Of a stretch of DNA of 64,000 nt, positions 1 through 11,523 are shown in pieces. A model generated the notes under the pieces. That model was not told where the DNA came from and searched no databases. It worked only from the letters and a program-made list of their open reading frames with translations. Source of the stretch: Elephas maximus indicus (taxonomy: Eukaryota > Chordata > Mammalia > Proboscidea > Elephantidae). The position numbers and the translations under genes were made by a program. Positions within the stretch are counted from its first letter, which is position 1. Each line of letters begins with the position of its first letter. The DNA is taken from the NCBI RefSeq assembly GCF_024166365.1, contig NC_064820.1:84148001-84212000 (forward strand), in the 5' to 3' direction.

Positions 1-26
1 CACATAAATGGTTTCTGATTTACACA

Positions 27-219
27 GAGCTCTGGTGGCACAGTGGTTAAAGTGCCCAGCTAACCAAAAGGTCTGCAGTTTGAACCCACCAGCTGCTCCA
101 CAGAAGAAAGATATGGCAGTCTGCTTCCGTAAAGATTACAGCATTAGAAACCCTATGGGGCAGTTCTACTCTGTCCTACAGGGTTGCTGTGAGTCGGAAT
201 CAACTCAACAGCAGTGGAT
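27..219 (+). mobile_element. AfroSINE, long form
   Basis: tRNA-derived head (gctctggtggcacagtggttaa, box B-like tttgaaccc), a middle block with 'agaaagatatggcagtctgcttcc', then the common tail ending 'gagtcggaatcaactcaaca'. Near complete. Confidence 0.85.
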
Positions 220-289
220 TAGTACTCATTTTTCTCATAATATAGAGTGGACCACTCTACAAAGACACTGAAACTTTTGCAATCAAGTT

Positions 290-420
290 GTGGCTTCACG
301 GAGAGGTCTAATAACTTGCCCAAGACCACACAGCTTGTAAGCGGTGGAAAAACAGGATTCAAACCTTGTGGGTCTGACCCCAGGCCCTGTACTCTTAACC
401 ACCATTCTGCATGAGGTATT
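290..420 (-). repeat. MIR-like relic
   Basis: 'taataacttgcccaagaccacacagcttgtaag' reads as the reverse complement of the MIR core, ending with a tRNA-like 'actcttaaccacc' segment. Diverged. Confidence 0.55.
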
Positions 421-519
421 GATATTACTAGTTTCACTTGTCCTCACATTCTGGAACCTTTTGCAATGTAAGCACAATATTTTGGAGGACGGGTCCTCTG
501 TGATATAATGAAAATAACT

Positions 520-640
520 CTAGACTGAATTTCACTCTTATTCCAGCTCTACTAATTAGCCCTGTGAACAAGGACAAGTTTCTTCATCTCCCCATCTCTG
601 AGTTCCCTCATCTAGAAAATGCTGACATGGAACTGAATGG
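520..640 (+). repeat. MIR relic
   Basis: 'ccagctctactaattagccctgtgaac' followed by 'ttccctcatctagaaaatg' follows the MIR core order. Diverged and partial. Confidence 0.55.
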
Positions 641-1499
641 TCTAAAAAATCCCTTTCATTCCTAAAATTCAAAGCTTTAAGGAGTATATATTCTAAATTA
701 CGTCATGATTTAAATTATAAGTCTTAGTCTATAATGACATATTTAAACTTGAGTCTATTTTAAAGGAAAATGCCATGGAGTTTTTGTTTTTTTTATAGAA
801 GGTTCTACAACATTGGATTTGGATAAAATCTCAACTTAAAAATCATTTCATTCACCCTTTTCAGGAGATTGGGCCCAGCTTTGGCAATGTCTTGGACTTA
901 TGAAGCTCCTTTCTCAAGGCTGAGCAGAGATAGGTACTTTCTCCAGTGGCATCAGGACATCTCTCTTGACACCACGACATGTAGGTGGTAGCAAGGACCA
1001 GCACTGGTGGGAAATAGAGAGTAGTGGAGTGAGAGAAGGTGAGAAAAAGACAGATGGTAGTAAGGGAGAGGGTGTGACCCACCCTACAGAGTGAATACCT
1101 CCAACTGTCCAAGATCGTTATCGGCATTGACTTCTTAAAAGAAAAACAAGTTTCATACATATTAGAGTATATGAGTGGCTCCTGATTTATGCACAACTTG
1201 TACACATACACTTAGCCCTTCTTCCTGCCTTAATGTCCCTTATTCCTCCTTCTCTTGTTCCAACTCTTGCTTCTACCTGCTTGGACCTCTGACTAAGCAG
1301 AAGCTTAGAAATGGCGAGTCCTTGTTTGGGCAGGAGTGGGGACAGAATAGAGCTACAAAGAGAATTCTGATTTCTCAAGATTCTTTAGTTGGGGAAAAAA
1401 ACGAAAAAGAACCCAAGATGTAAACATCTCTAAATATTCTCAGTTGTGCAAAGTTCGACCCTGAAACTATACTAAATACCCATAGTGTGCCTGACAGTG
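641..1499. other. No recognised feature
   Basis: AT-rich sequence with scattered short frames; no gene or clear repeat was recognised. The last 30 bases are weakly MIR-like. Confidence 0.6.
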
Positions 1500-1508
1500 T
1501 TTGTTAAT

Positions 1509-4062
1509 GTTGCTGTTGTTGTTGTTGTTAGGTGCCAATGAGTCAGTTCCAACTCATAGCGACCCTATGCACAACAGAACGAAATACTGCCCGGTCCTGC
1601 GCCATCCTTACAATTGTTGTTATGCTTGAGCTAATTGTTGCAGCCACTGTGTAAACCCACCTCATTGAGGGTCTTCCTCTTTTCTGCTGACCCTGTACTT
1701 TGCCAAGCATGATGTCCTTCTCCAGGGACTGATCCCTCCTAACAACATGTCCAAAGTATGTAAGATGCAGTCTCGCCATCCTTGCTCCTAAGGAGCATTC
1801 TGGTTGTACTTCCTCCAAGACAGATTTGTTTGTTCTTTTGGCAGTCCATGGTATATTCAATATTCTTCACCAACACCACAATTCAAAGGTATCAATTCTT
1901 CTTTGGTCTTCCTTATTCATTGTCCAGCTTTCACATGCATATGATGTGACTGAAAATACCAGCGCTTGGGCCAGGTGCACCTTAGTCTTCAAGGTGACAC
2001 CTTTGCTTTTCAACACTTTGAAGAGGTCCTTTGCAGCAGATTTACCCAATGCAATGCATCATTTGATTTCTTGACTGCTCCTTCCATGGCTGTTGATTGT
2101 GGATCCAAGTAAAATGAAATCTTTGACAATTTCAGTCTTTTCTCCATCCATCAGGATGTTGCCGACTGGTCCAGTTGTGAGGATTTTTGTTTTCTTTATG
2201 TTGAGGTGTAATCCATTCTGAAGGCTGTGGTCTTTGATCTTCATTAGTAAGTGCTTCAGGTCCTTTTCACTTGCAGCAAGCAAGGTTGTGTCATCTGCAT
2301 AATGCAGGTTGTTAATGAGTCTTCCTCCAATCCTGATGCCCTGTTCTTCTTCATATAGTCCAGCTTCTCAGATTATTTACTCAGCATACAGACTGAATAG
2401 GTATGGTGATACAACCCTGACGCACAACTTTCCTGACTTTAAGCCAATCAGTATCCCCTTGTTCTGTCCAAACAACTGCCTCTTGATCTATGTACAGGTT
2501 CCTCATGAGCACAATTAAGTGTTCTGGAATTCCCATTCTTCACAATGTTATTCATAATTCGTTATGATCCACACAGTCGAATGCCTTTGCATAGTCAATA
2601 AAAACATAGGGAAACATTCTTCTGGTATTCTCTGCTTTCAGCCAGGATCCATCTGACATCAGCAATGGTTTCTCTGGTTCCACATCCTCTTCTGAAACCA
2701 GCTTGAATTTCTGGAAGTACCCTATCGATATACTGCTGCAGCCACTTTTGAATGATCATCAGCAAAATTTTGCTGTCAGTTTGTCGTACTGTGGGGGCTT
2801 GTGTGTTGCTGTGATGCTGGAAGCTATGCCACCAGTATTCAGATACCAGCAGGGTCACCCATGGAGGACAGGTTTCAGCTGAGCTTCTAGACTAAGACAG
2901 ACTAGGAAGAAGGACCCGGCAGTCTACTTCTGAAAAGCACTAGCCAGTGAAAACCTTATATTAATAATATTGTTCTATAATTTCCACATTCAGTTGGATC
3001 AACTTCCTTGGGAATAGGCATAAATATGGATCTCTACCAGTCAGTTGGCCAGGAAGCTGTCTTCCATATTTCTTGGCATAGACGAGCGAGCACCTCCAGT
3101 GCTGCATACGTTTGCTGAAACATCTCAACTGGTATTCTGTCAGTTCCTGGAGCCTTGTTTTTCACCAATACCTTCAGAGCAGCCTGGACTTCTTTCTTCA
3201 GTACCATCAGTTCCTGACCATGTGCTACTTCTTGAAATGGTTGGACATCGACTAACTCTTTTTGGTATAATGACTCTGTGTATTCCTTCCATCTTCTTTT
3301 GATGCTTCCTGCGTCGTTTAACATTTTCCCCATAGAATTCTTCACTATAGCAACTCGAGGCTTGAATTTTTTCCTCAGGTCTTTCAGCTTGAGAAATGCC
3401 AGGCATATTCTTTCCTTTTGGTTTTCCATCTCCAGCTCTTTGCACATGTCATTATAATACCTTATTTTGTTTTCTCGAGCCGCCCTTTGAAATCTGTTCA
3501 GTTCTTTTACTTCATCATTTCTTTCTTTTGCTTTAGCTGCTTGATGTTCGTGAGCAAGTTTCAGAGTCTCCTCTGACATCCATCTTGGTCTTTTCTTTCT
3601 TTCCTGTCTTTTCAATGACCTCTTGCTTTCTTCATGGATGATGTCCTTGATGTCATTCCACAACTCGTCTGGTCTTCAGTCACTAGTGTTCAACGCATCA
3701 AATCTATTCTCGAGATGGTCTCTAAATTCAGGTGGGATATATTCAAGGTCATATTTTGGCTCTCGTGGACTTGCTCTGATTTCTTCAGTTTTAGCTTGAA
3801 ACTTGCATATGAGTAATCGATGGTCTGTTCCACAGTCGGCCTCTGGCCTTGTTCTGACTGATGATATTGAGCTTTTCCATCATCTCTTTCCACAGATGTA
3901 GTCAATTTGATTCCTGTGTGTTCCATCTGGCAACATCTGTGTGTGTAGTCGCTGTTTACATTGGTGAAAGAAGGTATTTGCAATGAAGAAGTTGTTGGTC
4001 TTATAAAATTCTATCATTTGATCTCTGGCATTGTTTCTATCACCAAGGCTGTATTTGTTAAT
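1509..4062 (-). mobile_element. RTE (Bov-B-like) LINE, 5'-truncated, with internal inverted insert
   Basis: The 3' end is on the left (TTG repeats then ggtgcc) and the truncated 5' side is near 4062. On the minus strand it encodes the end of an APE-type endonuclease (about 3690-3983, broken frame) and a 209-residue frame at 3034-3663 with the RTE linker and the RT-start motif NKAPGTDRIPVE. The rest of RT lies at 1543-2858 with stops and frameshifts. TTTGTTAAT at 1500-1508 recurs at 4054-4062 and may be the target duplication, although the consensus also has similar bases there. About 180 bases (2775-2955) are in the opposite orientation. Not functional. Confidence 0.88.
2775..2955 (+). mobile_element. 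Inverted RTE 5'-UTR-like fragment inside RTE
   Basis: Starts 'gtcagtttgtcgtactgtgg' and runs to 'gccagtgaaaacctta'. The same sequence occurs in reverse at about 18690-18880 and, diverged, at 13540-13660. It interrupts the RTE exactly between its 'aaaattttgct' and 'ttatattaataatattg' segments. Confidence 0.7.
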
Positions 4063-4065
4063 AGA

Positions 4066-4345
4066 TAATATTTACTAAAAAAAAAAAACCAAACCCAGTG
4101 CCGTCGATTTACTAAGTGCTTACTAAATGCCAAGCACGTTTTAAGGAACTTACGCTTACTAACTCATTTTGTTCTCCCAACAACCCTATGAAATAGGAAC
4201 TATTATCTCCATTTTATAGATGAAGAAACTAGCCACTAGAACATAAACAATTTTGCCCCAAATTACCTAGCAAGTAAGTGGAAGAACTTGGCTATAAAGT
4301 CAGGTGGTTTGGGTCCAGAATCCATGCTCTAACTGCTACCCAGTG
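4066..4345 (-). repeat. MIR, interrupted by a micro-SINE
   Basis: Reverse-complement MIR: 'taatatttactaagtgcttact', 'ctccattttatagatgaagaaac', then the tRNA-like end 'ccatgctctaactgctacc'. It is split by the 28-base insert at 4079-4106. Confidence 0.75.
4079..4106 (-). mobile_element. 28-nt SINE 3' stub with target duplication
   Basis: An A-run plus 'ccaaacccagtgccgtcg' equals the last bases of an AfroSINE in reverse. ATTTACTAA flanks it at 4070-4078 and 4107-4115. It is an extremely 5'-truncated retroposition event inside the MIR. Confidence 0.75.
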
Positions 4346-4369
4346 CTGCCTTGATACAGAAGTGATTCC

Positions 4370-4460
4370 CCAGGGATGCAGGATCCATCTTACAGATAAG
4401 GAAATCAAGACTCAGGGGTGTTAAGAGGCTTGCCCACATTCACACAGCTAGGTAGGGGGA
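4370..4460 (-). repeat. MIR fragment
   Basis: 'cttacagataaggaaatcaagactcag' and 'cttgcccacattcacacagctaggta' match the reverse of the MIR core. Confidence 0.65.
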
Positions 4461-4857
4461 TAGCCAACAAAACACTAATCTCCCAACTTCTAGAACAATG
4501 ATTCTTTTATTTTTGCTGACTCTGAAGGAGTGGGCGGAGTGCTAGAGGAGTGGGAAGTGCCTTGGTTTCTTATCCTTGCCTCAAGAAGAAGCTCCCCATG
4601 ACCTTTTGGTTCTCTTCTCTGGGAGGTTCTGGCTTTCCTGAGATATGGACCTAGAACATACTCTGGCTGAATATCTCCATCAGCAGGGGCCCAGAAAAAG
4701 TCTCATTCTCCTCCCTAAGGCAGTTTGCCCACTTTTTAAAAAAACATAAAATCATTCCTCCTCAAGGATACAATCAGTTGCCACCTTGGCAGAACTTGCC
4801 CCAAACTTGATGAGGTTTTTTTTGTTTTAAATGTTTTACACACACATACACACTCAA

Positions 4858-5060
4858 TGCAGAATCATGAGCCAAACTGAGAAGATTCTAATCTCAGCTC
4901 TACCACTTTCCATTGGGAGGCTTTTGGAAAGTTACTCAACCTTTGTATGCCTCAGGCTTTTCCTCTGAAAAATGGGGATAATAAGCCTCACAGGGTTGTT
5001 GTGAAGACTAAAAGAGTTAATATATATCAAGCATTTGATGTTAATGGTTTTTACCATTAG
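4858..5060 (+). repeat. MIR
   Basis: 'cagctctaccactttcc', 'cctcaggcttttcctctgaaaaatgg' and 'ataataagcctcacagggttg' run in MIR order on the + strand. Confidence 0.8.
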
Positions 5061-5107
5061 CAGAGGTAGCATTGGTTCTCTGAAAAATTAACCCACCCTG
5101 AGAGATA

Positions 5108-5204
5108 ACCAAAAAAACCCAGTGCCATCGAGTCAATTCCAACTCATAGTGACCCTATAGGACAGACTGGAATTGCCCCATAGAGTTTCCAAGGAGCACC
5201 TGGC
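5108..5204 (-). mobile_element. AfroSINE, head missing
   Basis: 'aacccagtgccatcgagtca' through 'ccaaggagcacctggc' is the tail half of the SINE in reverse. The tRNA-like head is absent. Confidence 0.8.
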
Positions 5205-5410
5205 TTATATAAATGTGCTGCTAGGGAAATTTGAAAAATCTCTCAAGTTCAATGAATGTGTGACAATTATATGTCTGTGATAGTCCAGACTGTACAGCAT
5301 GAGCTTTGGTATTCCAAGGTTGTGCCTCTCCAAAATCTTTCTCTCAGTGTAACCTGAAGATATGCCCTCTCATTCTTCCAGGATATCTTGGAGGTGAGTA
5401 TTAAATGAAA

Positions 5411-5440
5411 GTCACACACACACACACAAACACACACAAC
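5411..5440. repeat. (CA)n microsatellite
   Basis: Short run of CA dinucleotides with one interruption. Confidence 0.8.
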
Positions 5441-7425
5441 ACCCTCTAAAGATAAACAATAATTTTCAAAGGCAGTACACTCATATTAAGGTATATTAAG
5501 AGAACAAAATAGCCCACTAAGTGTAACATGATCAGCTTAGAGGTCCAGATCCACAGTGGAGATGGAACAGCCCATTACTATGTTTAGCTGTATTGGCAAC
5601 CGTTTGTTAAGCTAGTTCCAAGCTTCTAAACTCACCCCAGTTGATTATCCTGCATACACACCAAACCAAAATTCTGAAATTGAAGGCTTTTAGTTACCCT
5701 TAGGCCAGATTAGATTCTTCCACAAGACATCCCTCTTCTCCTATGTTAATCTCTCCAAAGGAATGATTGCAAACATGAGGGTTTAACTTCCGGTGCTGTA
5801 CCCAGCCCCCAAAGAGTCAGGAGGTGGTATGAAAGATTTGTTCTTCAAGCTATATTCATGTCAACATTTTTATATGTCTTTAGAAAAATTCAGCATGTTT
5901 TGTTTTATTCAAATAAAAAATTTACATGTACATTGTATTTTGTGTACTGGTTGATATATTAACAATGCAGAAAAATATGACAAACAAAATTATGATAAAT
6001 CTATTGAATCAGAGATGATTAAACCCCTCAATGAATCCACAATTATTTGTTTCAAAATGCTTCATTTTCCTGATTAAACAGCCAAAGTAATTTGAGGAAT
6101 TATCAAAATCAATCACTGCTTGAAATGTACAGTGTAGGCCTTCTAAAAACGAAACTATATCCATACGAGTTGAGAACAATATGATGGTTAAATCAAATAA
6201 CAGATAGGAAGTTGCAGCCAAACTTATTACATTCAATCTTTTCGGTAGTAATTTGAATTTAAACAAATTTTATTTAAATCAATTCTATCCTAAATTATGT
6301 GCATCAATGCAATCATTTTAAATAGTAGATGGAGCAGATATAGATAAATAACACTCGGAGACTAGTAAGTTGAATTAAAAAGAAACTGTCATCTTATTCT
6401 AATTAGAGGAAATCAGGGAAGAAATAACAATTTGGAGAACTCTGTGATGTGAAAAGTGACTTTGTGACCTCATAGAAGGAGCCTAATGGAAAGAAAACCT
6501 TCAAATTAACTTTTGGCATATCAATCCAACCATATTTTCTAGATTTTATATCAGTTCATTTTATTTGGTACTAATCAACCTAAATTTTAATATGTGAGAC
6601 TCAAATGAGTGCATATAAAAAGAAATGCAAAAAATAAATTTCTAAGGAGTTAAATGAAATATTAATCAATAGTATGAAATTTCAGCTTGCGTCCACCTCA
6701 TCAGCTTGTATTTCAAATTTATATTTATCTTAAAATATAGTATGCTTCCATTTTTTACTCTGAGAAGCCATGTCATCCAAATCAATAATGAACCCATTTG
6801 AAATATCCACATGAAGTTCTAATACATAGAAAACATTCAGAGAGAAATTATTTTGGCATAAAGAAGCCAGTCTTTAGAGGCAACAGAAATTCAGGTTTCC
6901 ACTCTGCCACGGTTATGGCCTGAGTATGTATATTTATAAAATTTAATTAATATAATGTCATTTTTCTTTCCCATCAGCACCAGAATTTTACTTCACTGAA
7001 TTTACTTCCATTCTCTTGCCTGCCTGTGACCCTCATCATTCCCTGATGGCATCTACTAGAGACAGCCCTTTGTTTGTTCTGGGTGTGGCCTCATGTTGGA
7101 TGGAATAACTGAGAGCTAATTTTTTTTTTTTTTTTTAAGCAGGATGCACATGTATGATTAAAAAAAAAAAAACAGAGAAGTGCCAGCAATTTTATAGGCT
7201 TTATAGTCAGTGGTATTTCATATTAATTTCCTGTGATTTGATATCTTAATCCGTAATTGCTTCGTTTTTCAACCAGCCATCTGCAGATAATGCAGGTCAC
7301 AGGCACCACATTAGTCAGTCTCACACTCCTGAGGCCATTTTGTACATCTGCCAACAGCATTCAGAACAGAAGTGACCAGAGGGTCACAATGGACAGATTG
7401 CTGGGTAAAGAAAGTTGGCAGAGAC
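5441..7425. other. No recognised feature
   Basis: AT-rich, apparently single-copy sequence. It holds short frames only and paired T- and A-runs at 7119-7172. I saw no gene and no repeat I could name. Confidence 0.55.
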
Positions 7426-7733
7426 CAGTGGTTCTCAAACTTTGATCCCTGGACCAACAGCATGAGCATTGCTTGGGAATTTGTTAGAAATAAAAATTCT
7501 CACTCTCTACTGCCCTGCTGCCATTGCCTCGAGTTGATTCCGACTCATAGTGGCCCTATAGGAAAGAGTAGATCTGCCCTATAGGGTTTCCAAGGAGCAC
7601 TGGGTGGATTCGAACTGCCAACCTTTTGGTCCAGACCTACTGAATCAGAAACTCTGGAGTTAGGGCCCAGCAACCTGAGTTTTAACAATCCCTCCAGGTG
7701 ATTCTGATGCATGCTGAAGTTTGAGAACCCCTG
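7426..7733. mobile_element. MER5A-type hAT relic split by a SINE
   Basis: Starts 'cagtggttctcaaacttt' and ends 'ttgagaacccctg', which are the inverted ends of MER5A. The middle 'gacctactgaatcagaaact' is typical. The element is interrupted at about 7508-7630. Confidence 0.8.
7508..7630 (-). mobile_element. AfroSINE inside MER5A
   Basis: Reverse SINE tail and middle 'ctcgagttgattccgactca' through 'ttcgaactgccaaccttttgg'. It separates the two halves of the MER5A, so it is younger. Confidence 0.85.
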
Positions 7734-8940
7734 GACTAGAGTAATTCCCCAAATGTCATGACTTTTAAAAAATTTAAGATACTTTAATTTGATCACAAAG
7801 TTCAAAGGATCCAAGATAATGTTCATATTACACTGCCTTGTATACAGCTATGGAAAATAAATGTTGGAGATTTGTTGGGATTCTAAAGAGCATACTTTTA
7901 AAAAACATAACCAACTTTATATTCTAGGCATGAAGTTTGGGTAGAGAAAGGACACACATCCCCTTTCCAAGACTTACAAACTGCCAAGGCAAAGCCTCTC
8001 TGGGAAAATTCCCCAGAGTCCCCAGAGATGGGGCTGCCATTTCCTGGGAAGTAATGCTTAGGCAACAAGGGCAGGAGGTCAGGCCCTCGGAGACTTGGAT
8101 CACCATCATCACAGCGGGGCAGCTGTGTAACACTATAACAGCTATAACACTGACTCATTCATTATTTTGTTCGGTAAAAATCCTTGCCCTCCCCAAAGTA
8201 TACTGTTAAGTCTAGTCAGGAAGAGTCAGGACTGACCCACCAAGACAGCTTAAGTCTCTGTACATGCATGTTGACTGGATGTAGGACACCAGCTGCCCTG
8301 CCAACTCCAATCCTATCCTGGGATCTCCCAAAAGGGTGGAGGTGCCAGCCTCCAGCACGGAGTTTGGTACACCAAGTACGTTTACTACCCTCAGAGAATG
8401 AATGTATCTAATATTTAACTGGTGTACATTAATGCAGAATGAGTAAACAAAAAAGCAACAGTAATAAAAAAATAAGGGATACGATTAATTACCCTTTCTT
8501 TATCAGTCTTTTTACGGGGGCCTTGTTCCTTACCTAGTTACAGAGTGTTAGTGGTGATGGTGGTATTTTTTTGTTCGTTTGTTTTTCTTAATGAACATAG
8601 GGTTCTTTTTATGGTAGTATTTTATGATAATATAAATTCATAGCCCTATTTTTTCTAAAATAAATTATGCCCATACAGTAGCTTCCAATGAGAAACACAT
8701 ATATAACACATTTATTGGAATAAAACTAGAAAATCAAAATCATAAAAGGAGAATAAGCACATAGTCTAGCCCCAAAGGCTAATATAATAATTGTGAATGA
8801 TTATTAATTCTATTTCTGCCAACTAGAAAAAGAAGAGCAATACAATGTGTTGCATAACCCTTGGAACGAGAAATAAGGAAATCAGTTTTTCAGAAGGGAT
8901 TTTTTTCCTAGTACTAAAACCTAAAATAAAATAAACCCAC
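7734..8940. other. No recognised gene or repeat
   Basis: Mixed sequence with only short overlapping frames and no motif I could identify. Confidence 0.5.
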
Positions 8941-9342
8941 TGTCTTAGTTATCCAGTGCTGCTATAACAGAAATAACACAAGTGGATGGCTTTAACCAAC
9001 AGAAATTTATTTGCTCACAATTCAGGAGGCTAGACATCCAAAATCAGGGTGCTAGTTCTAGGGGAAATCTTTCTTTCTCTGGAGGAAGGTCCTTGTCTCT
9101 TCTGAGCTTCAGCTCTTGGGCAGTCTTCACATGGCTTGGCATCTCTCTTCCCCGTCTCTGCTCACTCCTTTGTTTGTTTAATCGCTTATATCTGAAAAGA
9201 GATTAACTCAAAACATACCCTACAGTAACCCTGTCTCATTAACATAGAAAGATAACCTATTCCCAAGTGGGATTACAACCACAGGCATAGAGGTTAGGAT
9301 TTACAACACATGTTTTTGGGGGACACAATCCAATCCATAACA
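8941..9342 (+). mobile_element. MaLR-like solo LTR
   Basis: Begins TGTCTTAGTTATCCAGTGCTGC and ends CCATAACA, with 'agaaatttatttgctcacaattcaggaggctag' inside, as in MLT1/MST LTRs. CCCAC before and CCCAT after are a probable 5-bp target duplication (4 of 5). Confidence 0.8.
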
Positions 9343-9522
9343 CCCATCATATGATGCCTTATACAAGAGACACTATAGGGTATTTAAATCAATAGTTTAA
9401 ATAATTTTATAGAATATCTGATCCTCATAGTCTCTAAAAGATAAACTCAGGAGTAAGGATTATGGAGAGGACTAAATTAATGTCACATAAACATACAGCT
9501 TCCTGGTGATATAATTTAATCT

Positions 9523-9716
9523 TAAAAAAAAAAAATGCCATAGAGTTCATTCTGACTCACGGCAACCCCATGTGTGCATTCTGTATATGGTTTTCAAAGC
9601 TGTGACATTTCAGAAGCAGATTGCTAGGTTTTTCTTCCAAGCTGTCTCTGGGTGAATTAGAACTGCCAACCTTTCAGTGAGTAGCTGAGCACTTATCCGT
9701 TTGTGCCATATCTAAG
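9523..9716 (-). mobile_element. AfroSINE, subtype with 'ccatgtgtgc' tail
   Basis: Reverse copy: 'gccatagagttcattctgac', 'caaccccatgtgtgc', then 'gaactgccaacctttcagtg' and a decayed head. Diverged. Confidence 0.75.
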
Positions 9717-9745
9717 GACAAATCTTAAAGTTCACCAAAAAGTAG

Positions 9746-10189
9746 ATGAATAGCATGTCCCTTGAACAATCTTCACTAAATGTCACTTTTCTCAGCTTAA
9801 CTTTTGAAAGGAGTGAGATAATTAACAATTCAATGCTGTTCTCCAACCACAATCAAGAGTATTGGGATTTGATGTTGCTGACTGGTAGAAGATACATAAA
9901 TATTGTACATCAAGCAAGTAGCACGGCTAACATTCTATTAGGAAAATTGAGAAACCTGCCCAAAACCCTCTGCTCTGGACCAAAGTCAGAGTTTTCCCTT
10001 AAGAAATATCGTTGCCTCCATTCTAGTGCTGGACTGATATCCTTGAATACACAAATCTGCAGAATTGCATGGTACTCATCGCCCTTGAAATCATGCTTGG
10101 GAAAGCCTGCTGTAGGTAAGCTTGATCTGGAAAATTTTCAGAGCAGGTATCATCAACTTTGCCACTCAGTTATAGAAAAAGTCTGGTAA
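9746..10189 (+). other. Open frame of 147 codons, unrecognised
   Basis: The longest ATG frame outside JMY and the RTEs. I do not recognise the product: no signal peptide, membrane segment or domain is apparent, and composition is ordinary. A frame this long is not unexpected by chance in 64 kb on six frames. Treated as non-coding unless conservation shows otherwise. Confidence 0.15.
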
Positions 10190-10534
10190 TGCTCCTGTGG
10201 AACATTTGATTCTGAGCAGCATGATTTCCTTCCTGATGTGCCTGCCAGGGTCTATTCACTGCAAGACGAATGGCCAGGTACCTGTATAACTTGACCTGCT
10301 ACATGCAGTAATGTGAATTCTGGCGAATGTCCACAGAAGGCAGCAATTGATACTTGAGCCATTCTTTCTGGGATAAGCTAGATAGTAGGAAAAATGGTTT
10401 ATAGAGACACACTATAATATATGATATTAAAACCGTATCTTATGCATAAAAAAGCAAAGCTGTGTGATTTGTTATGGTAAAAGGGCTTGAATTTCTAGTT
10501 AACAACAACTACAAAAGTTCCTATTACCCAAACA

Positions 10535-10735
10535 GGAAGTCTCTGGGCGTAAATAGTAAAGGCACCAGCCTACTAATCTAAAATTGGAGGTTCCAGTCCA
10601 CTCCAGAGACACCTTGTGAGAAAGGCCTAGTGGTATCCTTCTGAAAAATCAGCCATTGAAAACCCACAGTTCTCTGACACACAGGGGGTTGCCAGGAGTT
10701 GGGATTGACTGGCCGGCAACTTTTTTTTTTTTTTT
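10535..10735 (+). mobile_element. AfroSINE, diverged
   Basis: 'gaagtctctgggcgtaaat' head, 'aaaatcagccattgaaaac', and tail 'ggattgactggccggcaac' followed by a T-run. Second subtype. Confidence 0.75.
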
Positions 10736-10741
10736 AATTAC

Positions 10742-11261
10742 TGTCTTAGTCATCTAGTGCTGCCATAACAGAAATACCACAAGTGAATAGCTTTAACAAA
10801 GAGAAATTTATTCTCTTACAGTCTAGTAGGTTACAAGTCCAAATTCAGGGTGTCAGCTCCAGGGGACGGTTTTCTCTCTCTGTCGGCTCTGGAGAAAGGT
10901 CCTTGTCCTCAACCTTCCCCTTGTCGAGAAGCTTCTCAGGCACAGGGACCCCAGGTCCAAACGATGCGCTCTGCTCCTGCTGCTGCTTTCTTGGTGGTAT
11001 GAGGTCCCCAACTCTCTGCTTGCTTCCCTTTCCCTTTTATCTCTTGAGAGATAAAAGGTGGTACAGGCCACACTCCAGGGAAACTCCCTTTACATTGGAT
11101 CAGGTATGTGACCTGGATAAGGGTGGTGTTACAATCCAACCCTAATCCTTTTAACATAAAATTACAAACACAAAATGGAGGACAACTACACAGTGCTGGA
11201 AATGATGACCCAGCCAAACTGATACACACATTGTTTTGGGGACATAACCCAATTTGTAACA
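10742..11261 (+). mobile_element. MaLR-like solo LTR with perfect target duplication
   Basis: TGTCTTAGTCATCTAGTGC through ATTTGTAACA, flanked by ATTAC at 10737-10741 and 11262-11266. The 5-bp duplication and TG...CA ends identify an LTR insertion. Confidence 0.88.
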
Positions 11262-11285
11262 ATTACTGAAACATAAATTAAGGAA

Positions 11286-11406
11286 TAAACCAAACCCACT
11301 GCCGTCGAGTTGATTCCGACTCATAGTGACCCTACAGGACAGAGCAGAACAGCCCAATAGGGTTTCCGAGGAGCGGCTAGTGGATTCAAACTGCCAACCT
11401 TTTGGT
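11286..11406 (-). mobile_element. AfroSINE, head missing
   Basis: 'ccaaacccactgccgtcgag' through 'ttcaaactgccaaccttttgg' on the reverse. Confidence 0.85.
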
Positions 11407-11523
11407 AGATAAAATGTAGTCCTGTTTTACAGCCTTTGAGATGGTTGTTTGATCTCACAACCTTTTCTGGGCTCCCTTGAATTTTGAAAGGGCATCAAAA
11501 GAAGGAAATTTAAAGTCTTTATG

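Noticed and set aside
27..60. SINE heads as tRNA genes
   Set aside because: The tRNA-like heads occur in dozens of diverged copies always fused to the same tail, so they are retroposon parts.
9746..10189. 147-codon frame as a possible gene
   Set aside because: No recognisable domain or homology, and one such frame is expected by chance in 64 kb. Kept only as a low-confidence entry.
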